Source: Candidatus Methylomirabilota bacterium (GTDB lineage Bacteria; Methylomirabilota; Methylomirabilia; Methylomirabilales; Methylomirabilaceae). From it: DNA of 62,033 nucleotides. Made by a program: the position numbers and the translations under genes. The notes under the pieces were generated by a model. It was not told the origin of the DNA. It did not search any database and saw only the letters and a program-made list of their open reading frames with translations. Shown here piece by piece: positions 38,539-47,098 of the stretch; within the stretch, counting starts at the first letter, position 1, and each line of letters begins with the position of its first letter. The stretch spans positions 1-62,033 of the forward strand of contig JACQQF010000064.1 in NCBI GenBank assembly GCA_016207095.1, in the 5' to 3' direction.

Positions 38539-38595
38539 ATCATGCAATCGATGAGACCGTTATTGGGCCAGTCATTCATAACATCCTTGAGAACG

Positions 38596-38624
38596 TTGAC
38601 CCGTGTGGTGGCCCACCTTTTATC
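38596..38624 (+). promoter_or_regulatory. Possible promoter for tRNA-Cys
   Basis: TTGACC and TTTATC are 17 nt apart, about 46 nt upstream of tRNA-Cys. The -10 match is moderate; readthrough from the tRNA-Gly promoter is an alternative. Confidence 0.35.
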
Positions 38625-38670
38625 CTCTGCGTATTCGATGCCCCAGTGAGGTAGCGGCTGCTCTGTAGAT

Positions 38671-38746
38671 GGCGGCGTAGCCAAGTGGCTAAGGCAGAGG
38701 TCTGCAAAACCTTTATTCGGCGGTTCGAGTCCGCCCGCCGCCTCCA
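38671..38746 (+). tRNA. tRNA-Cys (GCA)
   Basis: Acceptor GGCGGCG pairs with CGCCGCC, anticodon stem GAGGT/ACCTT holds the loop CTGCAAA (anticodon GCA), T arm GGCGG-TTCGAGT-CCGCC is perfect, and CCA is encoded. Confidence 0.97.
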
Positions 38747-38946
38747 CGCCAGTCCGAACTTCCTGCACAGATCCTGCTGGCATCCTGAACGATCCGATGG
38801 ACCCGCCACCGTGTTGTCTGCTGTCGAGGGATACGCATGAGATCGTCGATGATCAGAGACATCACCCGAGCAGCAGATCTTCAGGCGGGGGGAGCTCTAA
38901 CCGCTGATTAGCGGGGGCCCATAGCGAAGGAGAGGAGAGGAAGGAC

Positions 38947-39219
38947 GTGGCGAAGCGGACCAAGGTGCAGTGGGGGAACGAGACCGTTGACGGCCTTGAC
39001 CTCGATTTCAGGACGCTCCGAGAGGAGTGGAACGAGTATGAGACGGAGGATGGCAGCAGGATTCGAGTCAAGCTCGTCGTGAGCGAAATCATCCGGACCG
39101 ATCGTTTTGATCACCAGACCGATCAGCCCATTTATGTGGTCCGGTCGGGAAACATCGTGGTCGTCAAAGCCCCGGACGAGATCAAAGAGGAGCTGCGGAG
39201 GCGAGCATCTGGGCAATAG
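38947..39219 (+). CDS. Small conserved-looking protein of unknown function
   Basis: A 90-residue acidic/basic mixed protein (AKRTKVQWGNETVDGLDLDF start; RRASGQ end) that I do not recognise. The pattern of alternating beta-like stretches (IRVKLVVSEIIRTD; PIYVVRSGNIVVVKAPDEIK) suggests a small compact beta-rich fold. It starts at GTG after a GAGAGGAGAGGAAGG purine run, which is good evidence that it is translated. It stands alone between tRNA-Cys and tRNA-Leu with no operon partner. No signal peptide or metal motif is visible. Confidence 0.7.
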   Translation: MAKRTKVQWGNETVDGLDLDFRTLREEWNEYETEDGSRIRVKLVVSEIIRTDRFDHQTDQPIYVVRSGNIVVVKAPDEIKEELRRRASGQ

Positions 39220-39366
39220 AGAGCCGCATGTCTGTTCAATTTATATTAGTAAGTATTATCATATTGTTACAATGATTATCTAATCGTACACTTTAACTAA
39301 TTTAGAGTGGCAAGAAGGGTGAGTGCATTGGATGGCCTGATGGAGCCTGCGTGTCAAGAGGATGCT
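39220..39366 (+). other. AT-rich island upstream of tRNA-Leu
   Basis: About 75 nt from 39236 to 39310 are strongly A/T rich (for example TTTATATTAGTAAGTATTAT), unlike anything else in this GC-rich window. It holds a plausible promoter (see 39264) and no gene. Such a stretch could act as an UP-like element, be a scar of an insertion, or be an easily melted region. Confidence 0.6.
39264..39292 (+). promoter_or_regulatory. Possible promoter for tRNA-Leu in the AT-rich island
   Basis: TTGTTA and TACACT lie 17 nt apart inside the AT-rich segment, about 75 nt before tRNA-Leu. Several other A/T hexamers nearby could serve, so the exact element is uncertain. Confidence 0.4.
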
Positions 39367-39454
39367 GCCGGGGTGGCGGAACTGGGAGACGCACGGGACT
39401 TAAAATCCTGCGGGCCTCTGGCCTATGCGGGTTCGACTCCCGCCCCCGGCACCA
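39367..39454 (+). tRNA. tRNA-Leu (UAA)
   Basis: An 88-nt class II tRNA: acceptor GCCGGGG pairs with CCCCGGC, anticodon loop CTTAAAA (anticodon TAA) between CGGGA and TCCTG, a long variable arm (GGGCCTCTGGCCT region), T arm GGTTCGACT and encoded CCA. Confidence 0.97.
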
Positions 39455-39653
39455 CCTAATCGAGGCGTATCTCGAGCATAAGGTTTTAGTGGTCAGGATT
39501 CCTGCAGAGGGGGCGAACCCCTAACGGTCTATCTCACCGATCGACGTCAGAAGAGTAGAAGCCCTCTATTGTTCATCGCCTTTTCCCTTGACAGCATGGG
39601 CCTGATTGATTGAAGATAAGGCCCGATGTTTCCGAAGGAGGGTGGGCACGCTT
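39455..39653 (+). other. Spacer between tRNA-Leu and tRNA-Val
   Basis: No gene is visible. A TTGACA at 39588 may belong to a promoter for tRNA-Val (see next entry). The rest shows no hairpin terminator or repeat I can support. Confidence 0.6.
39588..39616 (+). promoter_or_regulatory. Possible promoter for tRNA-Val
   Basis: A perfect TTGACA at 39588-39593 is followed after 17 nt by TGAAGA and shortly by GATAAG; the -10 match is weak. It lies about 40 nt before the tRNA. Confidence 0.4.
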
Positions 39654-39728
39654 AGGCACGTAGCTCAGGGGGAGAGCGCTTGCTTGACACGCAAGAGGTC
39701 GGCGGTTCAAGACCGCCCGTGCCTACCA
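39654..39728 (+). tRNA. tRNA-Val (GAC)
   Basis: Acceptor AGGCACG pairs with CGTGCCT, anticodon stem CTTGC/GCAAG around TTGACAC (anticodon GAC), T arm GGCGG-TTCAAGA-CCGCC, discriminator A and encoded CCA. Confidence 0.97.
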
Positions 39729-39778
39729 TTAGTGCTGAGGCCTGTTGCTGTCTTCTTGTATGATATTGTCTGACCGGA

Positions 39779-39812
39779 GAAGGGCATCACTGCAGCGTGA
39801 TGCCCTTTTCTT
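39779..39812 (+). terminator. Rho-independent terminator after tRNA-Val
   Basis: AAGGGCATCAC and GTGATGCCCTT form a perfect 11-bp stem with a 6-nt loop, followed by TTCTT. It lies 50 nt after tRNA-Val and about 40 nt before thrS. No T-box features are seen, so I read it as the tRNA terminator rather than a thrS riboswitch. Confidence 0.85.
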
Positions 39813-39850
39813 CTCAATTGCGGGAATGTGAAGAGACAGGAACCGGGAAG

Positions 39851-41875
39851 ATGTCGGTTGTTGTTACGCTGGATGACGGACGGCGCCAAGAGTTTGCTTC
39901 CGGCGTGACGTTGCTGGGCGTGCTCGAGGTGATCGATCCGGCGGCTAAGAAGGAGACCATCGGGGCAACGGTGAATGGCTATCCCGTTGATCTGAGGAGT
40001 CGTCTCGATCAGGATGCTCATGTCGGGTTTATCTCGGTTTCCTCGGAGGAAGGGCTGTCGATGCTCCGCCATAGCGCGGCCCATCTGATGGCGGCCGCGG
40101 TCGAAGCCCTCTTCCCGGGTTCAAGGTTTGCCATCGGCCCGGCGATTGCGGACGGGTTCTACTATGATATCGAGCCCCCGCGCGCGTTGACGCCGGAAGA
40201 CCTGCAGGCCGTTGAAGCCAAGATGCGCGAGTTGACCGAGCAAAAGCTGCCATTTGTGCGATTCGAGCTTCCGCTGGAAGAGGCGATCGCCAAGATGAAT
40301 GCGCTGGGCCAACCCTACAAGGTGGAGATCCTCGAGACGATCCGGGACCGGGCGGCAGCCGGTGCCGGGGGGGCCGAGCTGGAAGAACTTGAAACAGAGG
40401 TGAATCGTGGGGCGGACCTGGTCAGCTTCTACTCGACCGGTCGCTTCGTGGATCTCTGCCGGGGCCCGCACGTCCTCGATTCGTCGGTGATCCGCGCCTT
40501 CAAACTGACCCATCTGGCGGGTGCCTACTGGCGTGGCGATGAGCGTCGGCCAATGCTCACCAGAATCTATGGGACGGCATTTCAGACTCAAGAGGCGCTC
40601 GAGCAGCATCTCTTCCGCCTTGAGGAGGCGAAGCGGCGGGATCACCGCCGGCTGGGCCGCGATCTGGATCTGTTCAGCATGGACGACGAGGTGGGCGGCG
40701 GCCTCATCCTGTGGCATCCGAAAGGCGCGTTGGTCCGCACACTCATCGAGGACCTCTGGCGCGAGGAGCACCTCAAGAACGGCTACGACCTCATCTATAC
40801 GCCCCATGTCGGCCGAGCGAAGCTGTGGGAGACCAGTGGCCACCTGGACTTCTACGGCGAGTATATGTACGCCAAGATGGAAATGGAGGGGAACGACTAC
40901 TACGTCAAACCGATGAACTGCCCTTTTCATATCAAGGTGTTCCAGTCGAAGGTCCGCAGTTATAGGGACCTCCCGTTGCGGTTTGCCGAACTTGGCACGG
41001 TCTATCGCTTCGAGCGCGTCGGGGTGCTTCACGGCCTCCTGCGCGTTCGGGGGTTCACTCAGGACGACGCGCATATCTTTTGCACGCCCGAGCAGATGGT
41101 GGAAGAAGTCACCCGGGCCATCGATTTCAGCCTGTTCTTCCTGCGTGCATTCGGCTTCGACGAGTACGATGCCTGTATCGCAACTCGACCGGAGAAGGCG
41201 ATCGGGGACCCGGCGCTGTGGGACGAGGCGACCGTGGCGTTGCGCCGGGCGGCTGACCGTGCGGGGCTCCAGTACAAGATCGAGGAGAGGGGCGGCGCCT
41301 TCTATGGACCGAAGATCGACCTGAAGGTGAAGGATGCCCTCGGGCGGCCCTGGCAGTGCACGACCGTCCAGTTCGATTTCAACCTGCCGGAGCGTTTCGA
41401 TATCACCTATGTCGGGGACGATAACCGGCCGCATCGGCCCTTCATGGTTCACCGTGCTCTTCTCGGGTCGCTGGAGCGGTTCTTCGGTGTCTTGATCGAG
41501 CACTACGCCGGTGCCTTCCCGATGTGGCTTGCCCCGGTGCAGGCCCGAGTGATCCCGGTGGCGGACCGCTTCCAGCCCTATGCCCGCCAGGTGTCCGATC
41601 GGTTGAGGGCGGCGAAGGCGCGTGCGGAGGTGGATGTTCGGAACGAGAAGGTTGGCTTCAAGATCCGGGATGCCGAAATGCAGAAGATCCCCTATATTCT
41701 CGTGGTAGGCGACAAAGAGGCCACGACCGGCACCGTCTCGGTAAGAAGGCGCGGCGGGCAGGACCTGGGTGTCATGCCGATCGACGAACTGGTTGCCGTA
41801 ATCCAAAGAGAACTCAGGCCAGCCCTCCAGCCGGCGGGGCTGCCTCAATCCGAAGGAGGGAGCATCCATCAGTAG
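39851..41875 (+). CDS. thrS: Threonyl-tRNA synthetase
   Basis: A 674-residue class II synthetase. A TGS domain opens it (VVVTLDDGRRQEFASGVTLL), then the editing domain (MLRHSAAHLMAAAVEALFPG with the HxxxH motif), the catalytic core (YVKPMNCPFHIKVF motif with the zinc cysteine; FRRFEL-type YRFERVGVLHGLLRVRGFTQ) and the anticodon-binding C-terminus. The ATG at 39851 is chosen for the TGS start and GGGAAG; the open frame upstream crosses the terminator. It begins thrS-infC-rpmI-rplT-pheST. Confidence 0.97.
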   Translation: MSVVVTLDDGRRQEFASGVTLLGVLEVIDPAAKKETIGATVNGYPVDLRSRLDQDAHVGFISVSSEEGLSMLRHSAAHLMAAAVEALFPGSRFAIGPAIADGFYYDIEPPRALTPEDLQAVEAKMRELTEQKLPFVRFELPLEEAIAKMNALGQPYKVEILETIRDRAAAGAGGAELEELETEVNRGADLVSFYSTGRFVDLCRGPHVLDSSVIRAFKLTHLAGAYWRGDERRPMLTRIYGTAFQTQEALEQHLFRLEEAKRRDHRRLGRDLDLFSMDDEVGGGLILWHPKGALVRTLIEDLWREEHLKNGYDLIYTPHVGRAKLWETSGHLDFYGEYMYAKMEMEGNDYYVKPMNCPFHIKVFQSKVRSYRDLPLRFAELGTVYRFERVGVLHGLLRVRGFTQDDAHIFCTPEQMVEEVTRAIDFSLFFLRAFGFDEYDACIATRPEKAIGDPALWDEATVALRRAADRAGLQYKIEERGGAFYGPKIDLKVKDALGRPWQCTTVQFDFNLPERFDITYVGDDNRPHRPFMVHRALLGSLERFFGVLIEHYAGAFPMWLAPVQARVIPVADRFQPYARQVSDRLRAAKARAEVDVRNEKVGFKIRDAEMQKIPYILVVGDKEATTGTVSVRRRGGQDLGVMPIDELVAVIQRELRPALQPAGLPQSEGGSIHQ

Positions 41876-42377
41876 AGGTATCCGGGTCAACGAGCGGATT
41901 CGGATCAAAGAGGTTCGAGTCATTAATCCGGATGGGGAACAGCTCGGAATCCTCCCGATTCAGGAGGCCCTGCAGATCGCCCAGAGCCTGGCGCTCGATC
42001 TGGTGGAGGTGGCGCCGGAAGCCAAGCCGCCGGTCTGCCGGATCATTGATTACGGGAAGTACCGATACGAGCAGAGCAAGAAGACGCGAGAGGCGAAGAA
42101 GAAACAGACGATCATTCAGGTCAAAGAGATCAAACTCCGGCCCAAGACCGAGAATCACGACTTCCAGTTTAAGGCCAAGCACGCTGAGCGATTCCTGAAG
42201 GAGGGGAACAAGACGAAGGTGACGATGATGTTCCGCGGTCGGGAGATGGTCCACCTCAACCGGGGCAAGCTGCAGTTGGACCGCTTTGCCGATGCACTCA
42301 AGGAGGTGGCAGTGATCGAGCAGCACCCGAAGCTTGAGGGCAGGAACATGGTCATGATCCTGACCCCCAAGCATTAA
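41868..42377 (+). CDS. infC: Translation initiation factor IF-3 with AUC start codon
   Basis: A 169-residue IF-3. The first codon is ATC at 41868, giving (M)[20 protein letters not shown], placed 8 nt after a perfect AAGGAGG at 41853-41859. No ATG, GTG or TTG gives a full-length N-terminal domain; the first ATG-like start comes 45 codons later. Rare AUU/AUC/AUA starts are the known basis of IF-3 autoregulation, since IF-3 rejects them. N-domain ([20 protein letters not shown]) and C-domain ([31 protein letters not shown]) are intact. It overlaps the thrS stop by 8 nt. Confidence 0.95.
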   Translation: MSRGIRVNERIRIKEVRVINPDGEQLGILPIQEALQIAQSLALDLVEVAPEAKPPVCRIIDYGKYRYEQSKKTREAKKKQTIIQVKEIKLRPKTENHDFQFKAKHAERFLKEGNKTKVTMMFRGREMVHLNRGKLQLDRFADALKEVAVIEQHPKLEGRNMVMILTPKH

Positions 42378-42390
42378 ACAAGGAGGGACT

Positions 42391-42588
42391 GTGCCGAAGA
42401 TCAAGACGCTGAAGGGGGCGGCAAAGCGGTTCAAGGTGACGGGAACCGGCAAGATCCGGCGCCATAAGGCGTCCAAGAGCCACCTCCTGACCGGAAAGTC
42501 AAAGAAACGGAAGCGGAATCTCCGACAGCCCGGTCTGGTATCGAAAGCGGATACGGCCAGGATGCGGCGCTTGATTCCGAATCAGTGA
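42391..42588 (+). CDS. rpmI: 50S ribosomal protein L35
   Basis: A 65-residue, very basic L35: [43 protein letters not shown] start with AAGGAGGG a few nt upstream. It sits 13 nt after infC in the usual infC-rpmI-rplT order, in which L20 is a known repressor in several bacteria. Confidence 0.97.
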   Translation: MPKIKTLKGAAKRFKVTGTGKIRRHKASKSHLLTGKSKKRKRNLRQPGLVSKADTARMRRLIPNQ

Positions 42589-42639
42589 TGGTGAACTGAC
42601 CAAGACTTAAAGGCTACGTGAGAAGGCGGGGAGAACAGC

Positions 42640-42999
42640 ATGCCACGAGCAAAGGGTGGATTCAAGACACGGCGGCGCAGGAACCGGGTTCTGAAAGAGG
42701 CCGAGGGGTACTGGGGAAAACGAAGCAAAGCGTATCGCACCGCCCAGGAGGCCGTAGATCGGGCCAAGAAGTACGCCTATCGCGATCGCAAGGCGCGCAA
42801 GCGGGACTTTCGAAGGTTATGGATCGTTCGGATTAACGCGGCAGCGCGCCTAGTCGGCCTGTCTTATGGCGCGTTGATGGGCGGGCTCAAGAAGGCCGGC
42901 GTAACGATCGACCGAAAGGTGTTGGCCGAGCTGGCCATCCAGGATCAGGCGGCGTTCGACAAACTGGCGGAGGCCGCCCGCGCGCACATTGCGGCCTGA
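42640..42999 (+). CDS. rplT: 50S ribosomal protein L20
   Basis: A 119-residue L20: [40 protein letters not shown] and [21 protein letters not shown]20 nucleates 50S assembly and represses rpmI-rplT translation in E. coli. A hairpin with T-rich tail follows 25 nt after the stop. Confidence 0.97.
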   Translation: MPRAKGGFKTRRRRNRVLKEAEGYWGKRSKAYRTAQEAVDRAKKYAYRDRKARKRDFRRLWIVRINAAARLVGLSYGALMGGLKKAGVTIDRKVLAELAIQDQAAFDKLAEAARAHIAA

Positions 43000-43024
43000 T
43001 CACTGAGCGATCCCTATGATATCC

Positions 43025-43051
43025 GCCCCGACCCTGTCGGGGCTTCTTGTT
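43025..43051 (+). terminator. Terminator or attenuator hairpin between rplT and pheS
   Basis: GCCCCGAC and GTCGGGGC form a perfect 8-bp stem with a 3-nt CCT loop, followed by TTCTTGTT. Its right edge is directly before the GGAGG of pheS. It could end the infC operon or attenuate pheST; I see no Phe-rich leader peptide in the 63-nt gap, so classical Phe attenuation is not supported. Confidence 0.75.
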
Positions 43052-43062
43052 GTGGAGGTCGG

Positions 43063-44115
43063 GTGAACGAGCTGCGAAAGGAACTTGAGAATCTTCTGGC
43101 GGAGGCCATCGCCCAGATTCAGAACAGCGCGGACGCGACTCAGCTCGAGCAGACCCGCGTCCACTTTCTCGGTCGCAGGGGGCGAGTTACCACTATTCTT
43201 CGCCAGTTGGCAACGTTGGCCCCCGAGGACCGTCCCACGGTCGGCGCACTTGCCAACCAGGTCAAGGAGACGATCGAAGAGAGGGTTGTCGCCCGTCGAG
43301 CCGCCTTCGAAACGATTCCGAGTGATGAAATCCTGGCCGAAGACCTGATCGACGTTACCCTGCCGGGGCGCCGCCCAGGCCTGGGTCGCCTGCACCCCAT
43401 TACACAGATCATCCGACGGATCTGTGGGGTCTTCGTGGAAATGGGCTTTGCCGTCATGGAAGGGCCTGAGGTTGAGTGGGATTACTACAACTTCGAAGCC
43501 CTGAACATCCCCGAGGATCATCCCGCCCGGGATATGTGGGACACCTTCTGGATCGATCCGGGGATCTCAGACGTCGCCAAGCCGATGCTGCTAAGAACGC
43601 ATACCTCTCCGATGCAGATTCGCATCATGGAGCAGACCCGGCCGCCGATCCGCGTCATCGTCCCGGGGAAGTGTTATCGCTACGAAGCAGTGGACGCCAG
43701 CCACGAGAGTCAGTTTGACCAGATCGAAGGGCTGGCCGTGGACGAGCAGATTACCTTTGCCGACCTAAAGGGGACGCTGCATACCTTCGCCCGCCACCTC
43801 TTCGGCAAGGACCGAAAGGTCCGCTTTCGGTGCGATTATTTCCCTTTTGTCGAGCCGGGAGTAGATATGTCAATTGATTGCTTTCTCTGCAGGGGCGGCG
43901 GGTGCCGGCTGTGCAAGGAGAGCGGGTGGCTGGAGATTCTTGGGGCCGGGATGGTCCACCCGGGCGTTCTCGCCCGCGTCGGCTACGACCCGGCGCGATA
44001 CAGCGGCTTCGCCTTTGGACTTGGGCCGGCACGGGTCGCCATGCTGAAGTATGGCATCGAAGATATCCGCTTCTTCCACGGTAACGACCTCCGCTTCCTC
44101 CGCCAGTTCCCCTGA
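43063..44115 (+). CDS. pheS: Phenylalanyl-tRNA synthetase alpha subunit
   Basis: A 350-residue catalytic subunit. An N-terminal coiled coil (residues ~1-85) is followed by the class II core: GRLHPITQIIRRICGVFVEM, LLRTHTSPMQIRIME and FDQIEGLAVDE, with motif 3 in GFAFGLGPARVAMLKYGIED. GTG start, with GGAGG at 43054-43058. A CLCRGGGCRLC segment in the late part holds three to four cysteines, found in many PheS proteins. The 172-nt gap to pheT shows nothing I recognise. Confidence 0.97.
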   Translation: MNELRKELENLLAEAIAQIQNSADATQLEQTRVHFLGRRGRVTTILRQLATLAPEDRPTVGALANQVKETIEERVVARRAAFETIPSDEILAEDLIDVTLPGRRPGLGRLHPITQIIRRICGVFVEMGFAVMEGPEVEWDYYNFEALNIPEDHPARDMWDTFWIDPGISDVAKPMLLRTHTSPMQIRIMEQTRPPIRVIVPGKCYRYEAVDASHESQFDQIEGLAVDEQITFADLKGTLHTFARHLFGKDRKVRFRCDYFPFVEPGVDMSIDCFLCRGGGCRLCKESGWLEILGAGMVHPGVLARVGYDPARYSGFAFGLGPARVAMLKYGIEDIRFFHGNDLRFLRQFP

Positions 44116-44287
44116 GGACCGGCGTTTGCGCGATCATCCCGGACTCCGTCTTTCGCACATGGTGAGAGTCAATGAATCTAGTGGGTCCCGGGTCGTTTCT
44201 CCGGCTACCGACCGGTGTATGACGGCGCTGCGAGTCCCCGCCCCGCCGTTGTGTCGATACCCCTGAGCATCCTTCTGTGGAGAAGAC

Positions 44288-46702
44288 GTGAAGGTCTCGA
44301 TCAAGTGGCTGGCTGAGTATGTTGACATTGCGGTGCCCGCAAAGGAGCTGGCCCACCTGTTGACCATGTCGGGAACCGAGGTGGCCGGCATCACACAACG
44401 TGGAGAGGGGTGGGCCGGGATCGTCGTTGGTCGCGTCGCCTCCCTTCGCCCTCACCCGACGGCTGACTCCTTGACGCTCGCGACCATCGAGGTCCGTGAG
44501 GATCCCGTGACTGTCGTGACCGGTGCCACGAACCTGAAGGTGGGAGATAAGGTTCCCTATGCGCCGGTTGGCGCCCGCCTCCTGGATGTCCACACGGGCC
44601 GGCGAGCGGCCGTGGGGGGGGTCAGGATTCGGGGGGTGGAGTCGTGGGGAGTCGTCTGCTCCGAAAAAGAGCTGGGTCTCTCGGATGCCCACGAGGGAAT
44701 CTTGATCCTCTCGCCCGAGGCCGAGATCGGCCAACCGCTGGCGGATGTGCTGGGTGACACCATTCTCGACCTCGAGATCACACCGAATCGGCCCGACTGC
44801 CTGGGGGTGTTAGGGCTCGCCCGCGAGGTGGCTGCCCTCACTGAAGAGTCGCTCCATCTCCCCGACCTGACCTATCTCGAACAGGGTCCTGATGTGAGGG
44901 AGGCAGCGCAAGTTGAGATCCTGGCGCCGGACCTTTGCCTTCGATACGGCGCGTCCGTGATCTACGATGTCACGGTTGGCCCATCGCCCTTCTGGCTTCG
45001 GGACCGCCTTCTCACCGCTGGAGTGCGGCCGATCAACAGTGTCGTTGATATCACAAACTATGTCATGCTCGAGTACGGGCAGCCGTTGCATGCCTTCGAT
45101 TACGAGACGCTGCTGGGCCGGCGAATCGTGGTCCGGCGCCCCCGACCCGGGGAATCGATTCGCACGCTGGACGGCGTCGTGCGTCAGCTCACCACCGAGA
45201 TGCTGGTGATCGCGGATGCGGAGCGCCCCGTGGCCTTGGCGGGAATCATGGGCGGGGCGGAGACGGAGGTGACTGAGCGGACGAGAGTGGTGCTCCTCGA
45301 ATCGGCCAATTTCTCTCCTACGTCGATCCGTCGGGGTTCTCGTACCTTGAGACTCAAGACCGAGGCGTCTGTCCGCTTCGACAAGGGTCTGCCGCCGTCC
45401 CTCGCCATGTTGGCGCTGAGACGCGCCACCAAGATGTTGGTGGAGCTGTGTGGGGGCCATGCCTCGCGTGGGGTCCTGGATGCCTATCCGGGTCGGCGAG
45501 AATCGATCACCATCAGGCTGACGCCTGGGGAGCTCCGGCGGATCTTGGGCATCGAGCTGACGCTGGCCCAGATGAGCCGTGCGCTGGGGCGGCTTGGGTT
45601 CGAATGCCGAGAAGAGGGACAGGCCCTTCTTGTCAGATCGCCGGAGCACAGGAGTGATATCCAGATCCCCGCCGATCTTGTGGAGGAGGTGGCACGCCTC
45701 ATCGGATATGATCGGATCCCGACGACGACGTTGGCCGGCCCCCTCCCGGATCATCCCCCTCAGCCGAGGCGTTCCCTCACGGAGCGGGTGAGAGACCTGC
45801 TGGTCGGCTGCGGCCTACAGGAAGTGATCAGCTACTCATTGGTCGGCCACCGGCTCCTGAGCAAGATCGCCCCGGGGGCGCAGGATGGGGCGCCGGATCC
45901 CCTCCGCTTGGCGAACCCGATGACGCCCGACCACGAGATGCTGCGGACGTCGCTGCTACCCAGCCTCTTGGAGTGTGTCGTCGGTAATCTTTGTCTGGAC
46001 GAGCCGGGTCCCCGGCTGTTCGAGATCGGGCGAGTCTATCTCCCGCGCAAAGGGGATCTGCCCAGGGAACGAGAGATGCTTGTGATTGCCATGGCCGGCC
46101 CGGGATGCCAAAGGGGATGGAGCGAAAGGACGGTGGAGCTGGATTTCTACGACTTGAAAGGGGTCGTGGAGGAACTCCTGGTTCGGCTGAATCTGGAAGA
46201 GCCGCGTTTTTGTCGGACCGCCAGCCAGGACGTCCTTCATCCCGGTCGAGCGTTGGCCATCGAGTGGAAAGGCCTGCGGCTCGGGGTGATGGGAGAGCTT
46301 CACCCTAAGGTCGCCCGTAACTTCGAGTTCCGGGTTCCGGTGTTTCTGGCCGAGTTCGACCTGGAACTGCTCCTTGAGGCGTGTCAGGGTGATTCCCTGC
46401 GGATCGCGCCCCCACCACGCTTTCCGGCCGTGCGAAGGGACCTTGCGCTTGTGGTGGAGGAGCGAGTCGCTGTGTCGGAGTTGTTCGACCTGATCCGGCA
46501 AGCCGGTGGACCACTCCTTGCTGCGGTTGAGCTCTTCGACCTGTACCATGGCCAGGGGCTGCCGCCTGGGACCAAATCGTGCGGGGTTACGGTAACCTTC
46601 CGGTCCCCGGAGCGGACCTTAATCGATGCCGAGGTGGCCGAGATCGAGGCCCGCATAACTGATCTGCTTCAGAAGAGGACTGGGGCACGCTTGCGAGGAT
46701 AG
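44288..46702 (+). CDS. pheT: Phenylalanyl-tRNA synthetase beta subunit
   Basis: An 804-residue PheT. The N-terminal EMAP-like tRNA-binding domain (IVVGRVASLRPHPTADSLTL), the B3/B4 editing region (GVRPINSVVDITNYVMLEYG; QPLHAFDYE), the B5 domains and a C-terminal anticodon-binding domain (RFPAVRRDLALVVEERVAV) are in order. It joins PheS as a heterotetramer. GTG start. The IMGGAETEVTERT motif is intact. Confidence 0.97.
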   Translation: MKVSIKWLAEYVDIAVPAKELAHLLTMSGTEVAGITQRGEGWAGIVVGRVASLRPHPTADSLTLATIEVREDPVTVVTGATNLKVGDKVPYAPVGARLLDVHTGRRAAVGGVRIRGVESWGVVCSEKELGLSDAHEGILILSPEAEIGQPLADVLGDTILDLEITPNRPDCLGVLGLAREVAALTEESLHLPDLTYLEQGPDVREAAQVEILAPDLCLRYGASVIYDVTVGPSPFWLRDRLLTAGVRPINSVVDITNYVMLEYGQPLHAFDYETLLGRRIVVRRPRPGESIRTLDGVVRQLTTEMLVIADAERPVALAGIMGGAETEVTERTRVVLLESANFSPTSIRRGSRTLRLKTEASVRFDKGLPPSLAMLALRRATKMLVELCGGHASRGVLDAYPGRRESITIRLTPGELRRILGIELTLAQMSRALGRLGFECREEGQALLVRSPEHRSDIQIPADLVEEVARLIGYDRIPTTTLAGPLPDHPPQPRRSLTERVRDLLVGCGLQEVISYSLVGHRLLSKIAPGAQDGAPDPLRLANPMTPDHEMLRTSLLPSLLECVVGNLCLDEPGPRLFEIGRVYLPRKGDLPREREMLVIAMAGPGCQRGWSERTVELDFYDLKGVVEELLVRLNLEEPRFCRTASQDVLHPGRALAIEWKGLRLGVMGELHPKVARNFEFRVPVFLAEFDLELLLEACQGDSLRIAPPPRFPAVRRDLALVVEERVAVSELFDLIRQAGGPLLAAVELFDLYHGQGLPPGTKSCGVTVTFRSPERTLIDAEVAEIEARITDLLQKRTGARLRG

Positions 46703-46756
46703 TTTTCACTTTACAAGGCTGATGTGCTTTGATAGGCTTTCGCGTGAGCAACGTCG

Positions 46757-47092
46757 ATGAGCCAGGCGAAGCGAATCCCAGGGGGGCCATCACAGCAAGG
46801 CCTGGAAATGATTGGGGAAAAGCTCAAGGAACTGGAGGGTCGAGTAAAAGCGGCTGTTGCTCGTATCGTGAAGGTTAAGGGAGAGAAGTCGTTATTGGAG
46901 CGGAGGGTGGAGGAGCTGAAAGCCACCATCAGCGGCCGATCGGAGCAGATGAAGACCCTTGAGGCCGGACGAAAGAAGGATCAGGAGCAGCTCAGTCGCC
47001 TGCAGCGAGAACGCGACGCCGTTCGGCTCAAGATAGATCGCGTGCTGGAGGAGATTGCGAAGATCGAAGCCTCCGTCGAGCCGGAACCCTGA
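46757..47092 (+). CDS. ZapB-like coiled-coil protein upstream of zapA
   Basis: A 111-residue protein dominated by a predicted coiled coil from about residue 18 to 105 (for example EKLKELEGRVKAAVARIVKV and LERRVEELKATISGRSEQMK). I do not recognise it by sequence, but a short coiled coil directly before zapA recalls ZapB, the partner that links ZapA/FtsZ in cell division. It ends 6 nt before zapA, so the two are cotranscribed. The function is inferred from shape and neighbourhood only. Confidence 0.75.
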   Translation: MSQAKRIPGGPSQQGLEMIGEKLKELEGRVKAAVARIVKVKGEKSLLERRVEELKATISGRSEQMKTLEAGRKKDQEQLSRLQRERDAVRLKIDRVLEEIAKIEASVEPEP

Positions 47093-47098
47093 CGCAGC

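Noticed and set aside
39729-39850. T-box riboswitch before thrS
   Set aside because: The only structure is a simple terminator hairpin; no specifier loop or T-box consensus sequence is seen.
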